A DNA stretch of 64,000 bases, taken from Garcia nutans. Lineage: Eukaryota > Streptophyta > Magnoliopsida > Malpighiales > Euphorbiaceae. Positions 10,353 to 21,839 of this stretch are shown one piece after another; positions within the stretch are counted from its first letter, which is position 1; every line of letters starts with the position of its first letter. The notes beneath the pieces are model-generated. The model had not been told where the DNA came from and did no database searches. It saw only the letters and a list, made by a program, of their open reading frames with translations. The translations under genes and the position numbers were made by a program. The stretch lies in NCBI GenBank assembly GCA_947685225.1, contig CANTUV010000062.1, positions 17,752,501 through 17,816,500 of the forward strand, written 5' to 3'.

Positions 10353-10540
10353 ATAATGCATTACATTCGCTAAAGTAAAAAAAAATTAAAATGACATGAT
10401 AATCATTTTCAAAACATCTTGGTTAAGCATACATTTAGGGGGAGATGAAAAGAACATAAAACTTAAAATCAAGATTGTCATTATTTTGCTTATCTTTCAT
10501 CATCATTCCATTTGATTGCCAAAGTCAAAAAGGGGGGTAT
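10353..10540 (+). other. Copia 3' region resumed, with a second polypurine-type tract
   Basis: Non-coding sequence between the solo LTR-B and the copia LTR. GGGGGAGATGAAAAG at 10439-10453 and GTCAAAAAGGGGGG at 10524-10537 are purine tracts of the kind found just upstream of SIRE-type 3' LTRs. The second abuts the inferred LTR start and is the better candidate primer for plus-strand synthesis. Confidence 0.55.
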
Positions 10541-11370
10541 TCTTAGCTAAATATTCTTAATTTTGATCTTTAGCACTCAAATTGAATTGTACATTTAACA
10601 TGTCTTTGAGTTACTTGATACAGGAATAAGTTGCTCAAAATAATGCCAAAACATGGCAAATATAGTAGTCAACCCAGACTAACGGGCGATCGCCCTTGAA
10701 GCTTTGAAGAACAAATGGAGTTGTAGTAGAGTTCACAACAAGAAACTCAACTTAAAGAATGACCATGATAGAGTATTTAGCGACCGTCCTAATATTGGGA
10801 CAATAGCACCTCAAGTGACAAAAACTCTAGCATTCATAGTAGGGAATGCAATGATAAGCATGGTCTAAGGAGCGGTCTCTCTAAACCATGTCGCTACCAT
10901 CTCATTTCATACATGATTGTCCATACATTTTAAGAGAAAATCATATGGATTTGCAGTAGTGTTTGTGATCTTGGGTGCTCCTAGAAGTTCGATGAGAGAA
11001 GTCCAATCTGATTGTTATTTCAGTACTAGCGCAACTGCACCTTTCATATTTTGGCAGAAAATTACTTTGTCAAATGTTAGTGCTCTGCTATTACTTTGTG
11101 AGGATTGATCTCAAGCCATTGTAAAGTTTGGTGTGTTTTTGAAAAAACCAAGTTAGAGTTAAGCTTGTAAAAACTCAAGATTAGTGAAGCCTTAACAAGT
11201 TGTTAAGGAAGTGGATGCATGATTGAGATAATCTGAACCACTATAAACTCTCTTATGTTCATTCTTCTCTACTCCTACTATTACTTTGATTTGATTTTGT
11301 TTTTTAATTTACCATCAATTCTTCAAATCAAATAATTCACCCCTCTCTTGGTTGCTATCTTGGGACAACA
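10541..11370 (+). repeat. SIRE-like copia LTR
   Basis: It begins near 10541 directly after a G-rich tract (TCTTAGCTAAAT, a decayed TGTTAGC-type start). It ends TTCACCCCTCTCTTGGTTGC...GGGACAACA at 11370, the characteristic 3' end of plant Maximus/SIRE LTRs. It includes CACTATAAACTCTC near 11241 and a GCGATCGCCC palindrome at about 10686. At about 830 bp it is plausible for the family. The decayed ends fit an old insertion. The open frame 10917-11108 has no recognised homology. Confidence 0.65.
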
Positions 11371-11674
11371 AGTGGTTTATAAAGGCCAACTCAATATTAT
11401 ATAAATAACATGAGTTAACCATTTTATGTCCAAAGGTAGAGCCTTAAAAATAAGAAGATAATTTAAAGTTAGGTTTGGCCTAGGCCATTGGATGATTTTC
11501 TTGGTCTAGTTTCTGGTTGAAAGAGAATGCAAGATGTTGCTTATATTGGTTAAAGTTTGCTTGGTTCGAAATCCATGATAACCCCTAATTGACTTGGTCT
11601 AGTGTATTTATAGGGTTAGGGTAAGGAAAGGATCAACTTTAGATGAGATATGGATAGGTGAGATATGTTTATGA
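11371..11674. other. Unassigned sequence after the copia LTR, starting with a PBS-like motif
   Basis: AGTGGTTTATAAAGGCCAAC (11371-11390) resembles the decayed leader AGTGGTATCAGAGC that follows a SIRE 5' LTR. The rest, to the LTR-C fragment, shows no homology I recognise and no convincing open frame. Confidence 0.4.
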
Positions 11675-13339
11675 TGAGTGAGAGCAGGGATTTTTGCTCC
11701 CACTCCCGGTGGAATGGTTCTTGTGACTTCGAAACTGTTTAGGCTCGGGCCTTAGTGAACACAGACCTAAGTCCGGAGAAAATGGAGTCGCCACCCAGAC
11801 TGGCCAGGAAAAAGAAAGGGGTGGATGTCTCGATTCCTAAGGAATCCCTAACCCCCTAATGGGATCGGAAAGTTAGGTACATGTGGGGAAGGTGAGAAAT
11901 GGCCCAACACCCCCACAATGCCCGGTTCATTGGAACCGGCCTCCTTTACAGGTCTTAATATTATAAAATTCTTAAATATAACAATATTATCCATATTACA
12001 TGCAACAATTGAAATAAAGCATCGATATATTAAAAATCAAAACAATGTCCTAGCAAAACAAATAAATGGACACCCATCCGAAGATGGAAACATGCCCTTA
12101 CATCATCCATGTCTAAGCTAAATAAGACACCCGCCATGAGGTAGAAACATGTCCTTTACATTGGTCTAAAATATAAAAGCAATTTAAATTACATAGAAAT
12201 TAATTAATGAGGTACCCACAAAGTGGAAACATACCCCTTACAACATTTGAAAATCAAAATAAATCGATAAAGGTAAATAACCATTCATCATAAATAAATC
12301 GTTCATCAAAGATATTAAACATCAATAAAAATATAAACATTTATCCATGATAATTTAAATAAACCAAGCATTAAACTTAAATAAATCAAAGCATATAATA
12401 AACTACATAATTAAATCTAAAAATAAAGTAAGTCAAGATACAAATTAGGGTTATTGTTTCTCATTTAAAGTTCTTTAATTAATATTTAGGGTTTTGAAAT
12501 TTATTGGTTTAGGCTACTGCAAGTTTTAAGGGAATTTAAATGGATTAAGGTTTTATAATTTAAGAGATTGATAAGGTTCTTTGGTTAACCAAATTAGGGT
12601 TTGAGGGGTAAAATCATGAAATTAGGGTTTGGATACTTTAAAACATTTGAATTTAGGACTCACGGTTACTAGATTATTATTTTTGATTTACTATATTGGG
12701 TTTGAATGTTTAGGTTTATAAGATTTTAAGGTTTTAAGGTTTGAAGGATTAGGGTTTAAGAAAACTAAGGTTTAATGTTTTAAGGGAATTAGGGTTTAAG
12801 AAAACTTAGGGTTTACTGTTTTGATTTTGAGAAAATTAGGGTTTTTGGTGTTTTGGAAATTATGTTTGATTTTAGGATTTGAGAAAACAGTTTAGAGTTT
12901 TTGTAAAGTTTTTGTAAATAAGTAAAACGATTTAAGGTTTTTGGGAAACAGAAAAGTATTTTTTAGGGTTTTTGGAAATAAAAGGATCAATTTAGGGTTT
13001 TAAGGTTTTGGAAAATTGGAAAGCATATTAGGTTTTTGGGAATTAATAAAATGATTTAGGGTTTTGGAAAGTTGGAAAGTAGATTAGGGTTTGAAGATTT
13101 TGAAGAAATAGATTAGGGTTCTTAGGTTTTAGAAGAAACAGAAAAGTAATTTTAGGGTTTTTGAAAATAGAGGAGACGATTTAAGGTTCTAAGGTTTAGA
13201 AGAAGTAAATTAGGGGTCTAAAGTTTTTAGAATCAAAAGAAACAATTTAATGATTGAAGCTACTGTAAGGAAAAAAGAGATTAGATATTCAAACCTTCGT
13301 TTGTTGGTTCCACCAAAAATTGCTTCTCGGATGAACAAG
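11675..13339 (-). repeat. LTR-C fragment, truncated at LTR-B foldback
   Basis: The left end matches 41219 onward (CCCACTCCCGGTGGAATGGTTCTTGTGACTTCG at about 11699, GATTCCTAAGGAATC at 11832-11846, CGGTTCATTGGAACCGG at about 11923). The match runs to GGTTCCACCAAAAATTGC...GATGAACAAG at 13339, where LTR-B begins abruptly. About 680 bp of the LTR beyond that point is missing here. At least a dozen TTAGGGTTT-like motifs occur from 12440 to 13160. The short open frame 11918-12121 recurs in every LTR-C and is not a gene. Confidence 0.82.
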
Positions 13340-14052
13340 TGTTTAGATCATATTTGTACTAGTTTTCAGTATGTTTTTATTTGTTTTTAGTTAATGTTTT
13401 GATTGATTTTTGTTTTAAGTTTGTTTAAAGTGTTTGTTTTAGGTTTAAGTGCAAAAACTCCCTTGGATGATCAAAACAATCAAGAAAAATGAAGAAAGAG
13501 CATAAATCAAGCAAGACATGGCCAAGCCAAAGCAAGATTTGCCATGTCCCTCAAAAGAATTCCAAGAAAGTAGCTGACACACCCAAGAGACACGGCCAAG
13601 CCACTGGCCATGTCTCACCAAAGGAAAAGAAACCAAGAAAGAAAAAAATAGAAGCAGTACTTGACACACTCACAGACATGGTGTCGATCAGACACACTCA
13701 CAGACATGGCCATGTCTGTGAGTGTGTCAAGTACTGCTTCTATTTTTTTTCTTTCTTGGTTTCTTTTCCTTGGGTGAGACACGGCCAGTGGCTTGGCCGT
13801 ATCTCTTGGGTGTGTCAGCTACTGTCTTGGAATTCTTTTGAGGGACATGGCCAAGCTTGCTTTGGCTTGGCCATGTCTTGCTTGATTTATGCTCTTTCTT
13901 CATTTTTCTTGATTGTTTTGATCATCCAAGGGAGTTTTTGCACTTAAACCTAAAACAAACACTTTAAACAAACTTAAAACAAAAATCAATCAAAACATTA
14001 ACTAAAAACACATCAAAACATACTAAAAACTAGTACAAATATGATCTAAACA
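13340..14052. repeat. LTR-B foldback: 342-bp inverted repeat, about 97% identical
   Basis: The left arm 13340-13681 starts TGTTTAGATCAT. The right arm 13710-14052 ends ATGATCTAAACA, its reverse complement. The arms differ at roughly nine positions by eye. The 28-bp spacer (13682-13709) contains another copy of GACACACTCACAGACATGG, so the centre itself is a perfect 38-bp palindrome (13691-13728). The arms are the first 342 bp of LTR-B including two or three hairpin modules. The right arm is the genuine start of the element's 3' LTR, since it abuts the polypurine motif at 14056. The open frames at 13445-13947 mirror each other and are not genes. Confidence 0.92.
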
Positions 14053-15292
14053 AATACCCCACACTTAATTCCTTGCTTGTCCCCAAGCAAGGCTGAAATC
14101 AAAACACACTAAACAAGATGAATTTTGTTAAGTTCAAGAGTTATAAAGATGCATCAAGACTTCCTTATCCCTAAATCCGCAATTAATATCGAATCAAACA
14201 AAATCAACACCAATGCAATTAAGTGGCTTTCCATGCATAACCAATGTTGTCACTCCCTCACCAACTCTTACAAGTGTTTGATCATGGTGGTGTTTACACT
14301 CATAACAATCAATGAAAGATTATTGCCATAGGCTTGCTTATCAATCAAATCTCCACCACAAAATAACAATCAAGCATCAATTAAAAGGTCTTTATTGGGT
14401 TGTAATGGGGCTAAGGTAAAGGCATGATATTTAGGAAATGTGAGCTTGATCATTAAGTTCAAGAGTACTTTAAGAATGAAGTACCCGATCATATATATAA
14501 CCCAACAATCCCAAAACACCTTCCTCTCATCTACCCCTTGACATTAAAGAGCTTTTCAAGGGAATTCACTTATTAAATATTGCAATGATACATTCCAACC
14601 CTTTCAACAAGAACAACGATTATTCTTATTATTATATATATATTTATTTTTCTCTTTTTTTTTTTAATTTTGCTTTGCAATCTTAAACTTACTAAATTTA
14701 ACCCCACACTTAATTCAACACAACACTCGGTCATAAACGCTCTTAAAATGCTCTTGACCTAATGAAAGGGTAAGAGTTAAACAACAATGTCCAAGCTAAT
14801 GGTGTTGTGAAAAAGAAAGAAAAGAAAAATAAAATAAGCTCAAAATTGGCTAACTAAGGTTAAAAATAGGGTTGGTCTTTTTAAGCCAAAGTGGGTTCAC
14901 CTAATTGCCTTAATCATCTTGATGCCTAATTGAAATTTTTATGTAATCTTAAAATGCATATCAAAGCAAGTTCTAGCAATTCATTAATCAAAGATGCTCA
15001 CCCACAACAATAATGATAAGTTGATGGCTCAATTCCTCACTAGGTTAATGGCAATGCAAGGAAAAACCAACATAATTGACAATAAGCACCAATTCTACTC
15101 AATTCTCAAATTCGTGCTTCAAAAATTCAAAGGTCATCTATCAACAATTTTTATAACAATTGAACTTTCTAAAACTCATTTATTCAAGGTAAAACATTAT
15201 TAAACTTAAAAAGTAAAATCACAAAATGCACTACCCCACACTTAAAGATTCACATTGTCCTCAATGTGAGCGTGCATAAACTAAAAGAGAGT
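14053..15292 (-). other. Non-coding 3' region of the Athila-like element with hairpin/polypurine signals
   Basis: In element sense this starts just past the last open frame and ends at the 3' LTR. Three AAGTGTGGGGT motifs occur (minus strand: 15243-15233, 14711-14701, 14066-14056). The last is immediately upstream of the LTR start at 14052 and is the likely polypurine tract. Two of them follow strong stem-loops: CACATTG-AGGA-CAATGTG (15268-15251) and CCTTGCTTG-GGGA-CAAGCAAGG (14092-14071). The rest is AT-rich, with a TATATATAT run near 14632 and no coding sequence I recognise. Confidence 0.7.
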
Positions 15293-16326
15293 TTAGATGA
15301 TACTTGATTTCCATCGTTCCCATATAAGATGTGTAGGGCTCCTTCCACCCATAATGCAATTGGAGCCCATGTGTGAGAGGATGAACAACATACGACTTTG
15401 AAATGTGAACAATGTATTGAAAAGCCTGGGTAGCATCCTTAGAAGAGCAATTGTCCAAAAAGAACATGTGAGGGTTGTCTTAACTTGATCCTCTAATGCT
15501 ATAGGGACGCAATAAGAACTTTTTTCAGTTTGCAACATGGTTATATATGGTTTTTGCTCATTCTCACCACCAAGGGTAGGAGAGATGGTAATTTGTTGCA
15601 TACTGTACTCCCCAACCAAAACGTCTTTCAAAATTCTTGGGGTCTTTTTAAGTTCAACCAAGTTTGGTTGAACCACTTCTTCATCCTATTTAGCAATTTG
15701 AAGCTCCCCCTTAACAATCTCATTATTTAATAATAAATTGCTCTCCTCAATTTCTAAATTGGAAAAATTAGGCTCTACTCCTAAGGTCATGGCTACCTCA
15801 AGCTTATCTTCACTATCTTCACTATAGGGCATGTCATAAAGTTTAGAAAGTTTCATACCTTGTTTCTCTTCATTCAGTCTGCTTGGGAATGGGATTGGTG
15901 GCATACAAGGATTTGGAGGTTCATGCAATTTTGTGGAAGTTGATGCTTCCAAATTCTCCTCCTCCTTTGATTGAATTAACTCCTCTATGTATGGTTGTAT
16001 TTCCTCACCATCTTTTTCTTGATTAGTTCCTTCATCAAAGGAATCACAAAAACTGTCATATATCACCTGTTCACTCCTCAAATTTGTGATTACCTTAACT
16101 TGCTCCAGTTGGCTAGGAAATTACTCTTTTTGGTGTGCTTGGAGTTGATGTGCCAATTGCTCAACTTGAGCTTCCACCCTCTTCAATGATTCCTCCAAAG
16201 ATTCAAACCTCTCATTGCTCCCTTCCTGATTTTGTGTGCTCATTTGAAGGTAAGCATTCAAATCATCTTCCACTGTGGATTTCTTACATTAATCCTGATT
16301 TTGAGTACTAATTTGAATGAAGGCAT
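15293..16326 (-). pseudogene. gag: Athila-like gag, C-terminal part
   Basis: Reading down from 16326, the frame has a Glu/Gln-rich coiled-coil-like stretch (RFESLEESLKRVEAQVEQLA) and then the FPSQLEQVKVITNLRS motif. The motif resembles the segment of Athila gag that precedes the protease boundary. An acidic, Pro-containing region follows (15686-16081) and a stretch ending with SSYCVPIALEDQ (15293-15676). Stops near 16082 and 15677 break the frame. Upstream it connects to the zinc-knuckle segment at 18384-18895 once the solo LTR-B is removed. The protein beyond about 15480 is not recognised. Confidence 0.6.
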
Positions 16327-18383
16327 TGTTTAGTTCATTTTTATACTAGTTTTTAGTATGATTTTATGTGTGTTTTAGTTAATGTTTTGATTGATTTTTG
16401 TTTTAAGTTTGTTTTAAGTGTTTGTTTTTAGGTTTGAGAGCAAAAACAACCTTGGAAGATCAAAACCGGGCAAGAAAAGCATGAACCAAGCAAGACATGG
16501 CCAAGCCAAGCAAGACATGGCCATGTCCCTCAAAATTTCTTCAAGGCAGTAGCTGACACACCCAGAGACACGGCCAAGCCTCTGGCCGTGTCTCATTCAA
16601 AAGGCAAAACAAAGAACAAAGAAAAGAAAGAGCAAAAAATGAAGGCAGGAAGAGACACACTCAGAGACACGGCCAAGACACTGGCCGTGTCACATGACAC
16701 GGCCATGTCCTCTGGCCGTGTTTCAATTTGTATCAAAGAGAGTGAGGGACACGGCCAGGAGCTTGGCCGTGTCCCAAAGAAAAAAAAATCAAGAGACACG
16801 GCCAAGCTCCAAATGGCTTGGCTGTGTCACCTCTCACAACCAAAGAGAAGAAAGAAAGAAAAGAAAGGTCCAGTGAGGGACACGGCCAAGTGACACGGCC
16901 GTGTCCCATGAAAAATCAAGAGACACGACCAAGCCACTCTTGGCTTGGCCGTGTCACCTCAAGGAAGAGACCAAGAGACATGGCCAAGACACTCTTGGCT
17001 TGGCCGTGTCCCACCTGAAAAGTCAAAATTCTTTCAACAAAGTGGGGAACAAGTGGGAGACAAAGACTTATTGCTTGCCAAAAGAAATATTAAATAAATA
17101 AAAAGTGGGGGACAAAGGGAAATGGGAAGAGTTGGAAGGCATGGGTGTGTATTTTGAATGAATAAAAAGGAGAGGAAGAGGAAAATGGGAGGAGTTCTTG
17201 GCTTCTTGGAGCGAAATTTCTGCAAAAAACGTGGGAGAGGGAGAGAGTGACACTCTCCCTTGTCCCTTCATCTCCAAACCTCCATTTCCATCCTCTCCAC
17301 CTTCTCCATCTTCCATTGATAGCATCTTTGAGGTTCTTTGGGATAAATTGGGTTACAAGTTCTCAAAGGTTGAAGAAGCTTCATTGAAGGGAGTGGTGAC
17401 TTGAGAAAGCTCCATTCCATCTTCCAAAGGCATATCTATTGAAGGTTGGTGACTTGAGAAAGCTCCATCCAAAGGTTTGGTGACTTGAGAAAGCTCCATT
17501 CCACATTGCAAAGGGAAATCAACCATTGAAGAGGGCTTGGGTTCTTCATCAAATACATCAAGTGGAGCTAGGAGGAAGACTAGCAATCCTACTCTTGGCA
17601 TCTTCACAAGGGGTTTTTCTATTCTCTCTTTTAATTCATTTCTTATTGTTGTTGTTGTATTAAGAGATTGATATTGCAATGGAAAATTTGTATTTGTTTT
17701 ATATTGAGTTGAATGAATGTTATAAATTGATGATGTTGAGCTAAATACCCATGTTTAGGTTTTATAGTACATTTGGTTTAATGCTTTGATTTGATATTTA
17801 AATTGATGTTCCTTGTTGATTGGTTGATTGTATTGCATTAAATGCTAGGTTGATAGATTAGCTACCTATTGATCTTTGAATATTGGATGACGGACCGAGA
17901 GGTGAAATCCGATATCGAAACTATATAATCGACCACACTATGAATGAATTAGAAATATAAGTTCTAGGGTTTATTAATTTGGTAATGTAAAAGAATTGGT
18001 CATTGTTAATTCATGAATGTGAGAACTAATGGATTGGTAATTGACTAATTAATCTTAAGGAACAAATTAATTTACAAGGTTATGTTAATGGACAATTGAG
18101 AATTGAGCTTTGATTGAATGGACCTATGACCCTAGGCACCTTCCCAAGAATCAATTTGATCTTGCACACCCACACACATTACTCTCTACGCACGTTAATT
18201 TTAGGTTTAAATTAATCTTGCACATTTCATACAACAAACACTTCCGCATTTAAATACTTGTCAATCAAGCTATTACGAACCACACCTTCTTGGGGAAACG
18301 ACCTTGGGGCGATCACCTTTGCTACAACTACCTCATATACTTGAGAGTGACGCTTTGTAGTAGTACTTAATTTGAGCGCAATA
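16327..18383 (+). repeat. Solo LTR-B (2057 bp) inside Athila-like gag
   Basis: It starts TGTTTAGTTC and ends GAGCGCAATA (terminal CA decayed to TA), with a perfect 5-bp target duplication GGCAT at 16322-16326 and 18384-18388. There is no internal sequence. It carries a hairpin array at 16495-17015, the ACTATATAATCG block near 17921, and the uninterrupted site CTTCC (18241-18245) where Tekay-1 landed in the other copy. It belongs to the same LTR family as the element it sits in. The open frames 16414-17679 are LTR sequence. Confidence 0.93.
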
Positions 18384-18895
18384 GGCATTCAAACTATCTT
18401 CCAAAGTGGGTTCCTTAAGTCGATCTTGATTTTATGCGCTAGTTTGAATGAAGGCATTCAAACTATCCTCCAATGTGGGTTTCTTAAGGTGATCTTGATT
18501 TGAACATTGTTCTTGAGAGTAAGGATTTCCTTGGTAAGGTTGAAAAAAATTTTGAGGTGGAATTTGCTGTTGGTTTTCCCAAGAAAAATTTGGGTGGCTT
18601 CCCCAGCTTGAATTATAAGGTCTGGGATATGGGTCATTTCCACCCATGTGCTGGAAACTTTCATAGGCATATTCTTCCTCTTGCCTCTCTTGGTATTGTC
18701 CATAACCAAATGAACACATGTTTATGCTATGTCCTGCAATTTCCACATGCTAAACATACTTCACGAGTAGGCATAGGTGTTCTTCCTCTTGCATTGAGCA
18801 TCTTAAGTTGGTTCGTTAATTCTACTAATTGCCATGCCATGTCAGAGTTAGGGTTATCATCATAAACCCCTACGTACCTTGAAAACTGCATATTC
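18384..18895 (-). pseudogene. gag: Athila-like gag, zinc-knuckle segment
   Basis: From about 18890 the frame reads MQFSRYVGVYDDNPNSDMAW, then a Leu-rich spacer and VCLACG. The knuckle Cys-x2-Cys-x4-His-x4-Cys is visible only across a frameshift near 18745. The second frame (18746-18432) holds the His and last Cys (GHSINMC), then YNSSWGSHPNFSWENQQQ, a hallmark of Athila-type gag just after the knuckle, and a Pro/Gln-rich stretch. It continues at 16326 beyond the solo LTR. In the family this region binds genomic RNA. Confidence 0.72.
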
Positions 18896-19030
18896 ACAAA
18901 AGGCACTTAGCAACATAAAGAAAACAAACAAATAATTAAATTGAAAGAAAATCAAACAAAACAAACAAACAATTCAAAGAAAACAAACAATCAATTAAAT
19001 TGTAAAGAAAAATCAAACTATCACAACTTA
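18896..19030 (-). other. Athila-like leader, left of the Tekay-2 insertion
   Basis: A-rich sequence (AAACAAACAA type, plus strand) upstream of the gag start in element sense. It ends with ACTTA (19026-19030), the left target duplication of Tekay-2. The leader resumes at 29380. Confidence 0.6.
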
Positions 19031-21793
19031 TGTAACACCCCTTCCCGACCTACGTGTGTAAGCTGAGTAGAGGCGCCACCCTATCCTAATATTGCTACCA
19101 ATTTTACTTAGTCAAATTTTAGTTCCGATTTTTACAGAAATTTTGCCATAGTTTCGCCTAAAAATTGAGTCCCAAGTATCGACAAAACTGGTTTTTGAAA
19201 ACATTTTTACACAAACCAATGCAAACAAAATCATTCTCAGTACACTCCCAATAAATCCCCCTTATAACCTCAACTACAACCTGCAAAAAAAAAAATTTAC
19301 ACTTCTAGTACAAAATAAAGTAAAGGTTTATTATGAAACACAGTAGATAAAATATTTGTTCACTATGCAGCGGAATGTAACAATATTTACAAATTTATAT
19401 ACATCAAAACTCAAGTTTTACAAAACATAAAGTTTATACATGTTTGGCAGTCAATATTTGATCTTTAAGCCCACTATTCACACTTCAGAATTTAAACTCT
19501 ACTCGGTCTAGAGGAACTCTCCGGTTCCACCCTGTCACCTTCTCGATAAACCACAATCGCGCTAAGCCAACGGCTTAGTGGTACAAACAACCATAATATT
19601 ATGTCTTAATGCAATGCCAATGTCACACAATCAAGTTTCATAAACAATTCAAAAGAATATTATATTTCACAATCTTACATTATTTAATAATTAATCAAAA
19701 CATTCATGATTCACATTGAAAACAAAGACAAGCATGGGCCCAAAATACACTAATATGTTATTCAAAGTTCAGAGTTACTACTTTGGTCCATAATCACAAT
19801 CATCAAGCCCGTAGGAAATATATATATCTCTATCCATGGATAGCGTAACAGACCCAGTCTCTTGGACCTCAACCTGGTTAGAACCGAGAAAATCCTCAAC
19901 CCGACTAGACTATTACTGTTTTTGAGGCTTACGACCCAGTCTTTTCACCCCAAAAACATCATATTTCACATATTTCACATTTTTCAACTGGAATCGGCTT
20001 ACGACCCGGTCTTTTCACCTATCCAGTGATTCATAGGCATGCCGCCAAACTCAGAACTCTGAAAATTGAATAACATATTAATCACACAATTATTTCATTT
20101 ATCTCTTTATCAATCTCTTTCTCAATTCATTTCTCATTTCATATTCCATGTTTCATTTCATCATCATATAGGCATATATGCTTCAACCATCTTATTTACA
20201 TCATTATAACCAAACACATTGATTTTACATCTCATTATATCTCAAATCACATTAATCAATTCATCACTCAAGTGTATATAACCAATGGCATTAACACACA
20301 TTTTACATGCTCATCACAACATTCACATTATACCAAACATACATTATTAATATGCATTAACAATACATTAGATTTCTTAACACATTTACAATCAAATGTA
20401 TGTTAAGTCTCAACATCATATGAATGTATGCAATAATGTAGTTTGTACTTACCTTAAAACCAACTCACACCAATCTATACACTTACTCTTCCAAGAATCC
20501 TCAACACTTAGGTTAGGGCAATTCAACCTCTTCACAACCTAATCCAAAAGGAATATTAGCGAAATGACCATATGAATAGTAAATTCTGGTTTTGGACTCA
20601 ACTTAATCCTTATTTTGAAAACATTGTATAAAATAATCTACTTGACTAAAAACTCTAAAATTTTTACAGAATTTAGTTTTACATCTTAAAATCATTCCTT
20701 TAAAATTTCAGATCAAACTGAATACAAAATCTTGGACAAATAGTTCACCAAACCAGACTGCTCCAATTGCCCTGCATCCTGGCAGCAGTTCTGAACTTTG
20801 TGAATTCCGTAAATTAAATTCAATCAACGTGGTTCCAAATTATTTTTCTCAAATACTAGACTCACTAAAAAACAACATATCCAAAATTCAATTGGATATG
20901 ATTTTTCTACATTTTATTAAAAATCCCGAAAGATAGATGTCTCAGTCAAGGTACCTGCTGGAACAGGTCTAATAAAAATAATCTTTCCAAAATCATAACC
21001 ATTCCAAAATCAAATCAACATATTTTTCAGTCATTCTAGACTCATAGAGGCACAACATATCAAAAATTCACTTCAAGAATGTTTTTCCATATTTAATTAA
21101 AAATCATACAAGTCACAACATTTACTAATTGTAAAACAGAAAAATTTCAAAAGGAGTTCAATGGTTAAAGTACCAAACTCATGTATTCTATGCTTTCAAC
21201 TTCACTAAACACAACTCTTACTCTTCCATCACCAACACTAACCTAACTTCTTATCTTTAATTCAATTTCATCACGTTCAAACATAATCACAACTCAAATA
21301 AAACAAGGGAAATCAAGAGAGAACTTACCAAAGTTGATGAAACTTCAAAATTTTCCAACTCAATCACTTAATTCTTCCTTCAATTAGCTCTTAAAATTCA
21401 AAAACCCTCACTTGCTCTCTTGCTTCCTTGATGTCCAGCCAACACAAAGAGAAAAGAAAAGAAAATGACAAAGTGTAAGAGATAAAGTCAAATTTCTCAT
21501 CTCTTTAAACCTCCACCAAGTATTCCAAATAAGAAATAACTTAAATACCCTCTTCTATTTATTTTAGCTCCCTTTCCCTTACTTTCCTTTTTAGTAATTT
21601 CACAAATAACAAATTAAATATCTTCTTCCTTTGACCATCCATTTTGACTTGTATATATGTAATATATATTTCCATATATACAACATATAAACTCTCTCTT
21701 AATTCTTTTTTCTTTCCAATTACACATATACATTTAATTCAAATAAAACAACAATTATATCAAAACTTCTAGGGCACACTTTGGGATATTACA
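19031..21793 (-). repeat. Tekay-2 3' LTR (2763 bp)
   Basis: It runs from TGTAACACCCCTTCCCGACC to GGATATTACA and matches 26632-29379 throughout with scattered substitutions and small indels. It contains the double stem-loop region at 19541-19578, whose first stem is degraded here (TCTCGAT instead of GCGCGAT). At 19850-20010 is a CGACCC(A/G)GTCTTTTCACC-type duplicated block. Confidence 0.95.
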
Positions 21794-21818
21794 ATTCTCC
21801 CCCTCTAAAAAGAAATTT
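21794..21818 (-). other. Polypurine tract, Tekay-2
   Basis: On the minus strand it reads AAATTTCTTTTTAGAGGGGGAGAAT with the G-rich run directly next to the 3' LTR (21793). Primes plus-strand synthesis in the family. An almost identical tract sits at 50224-50248 in Tekay-3. Confidence 0.85.
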
Positions 21819-21839
21819 GATCCTCGAAATTACCTGATA

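Noticed and set aside
13445..13947. Two similar Leu/Phe-rich frames, possibly membrane proteins
   Set aside because: They are the two arms of the LTR-B foldback read in opposite directions; the hydrophobic look comes from T-rich sequence.
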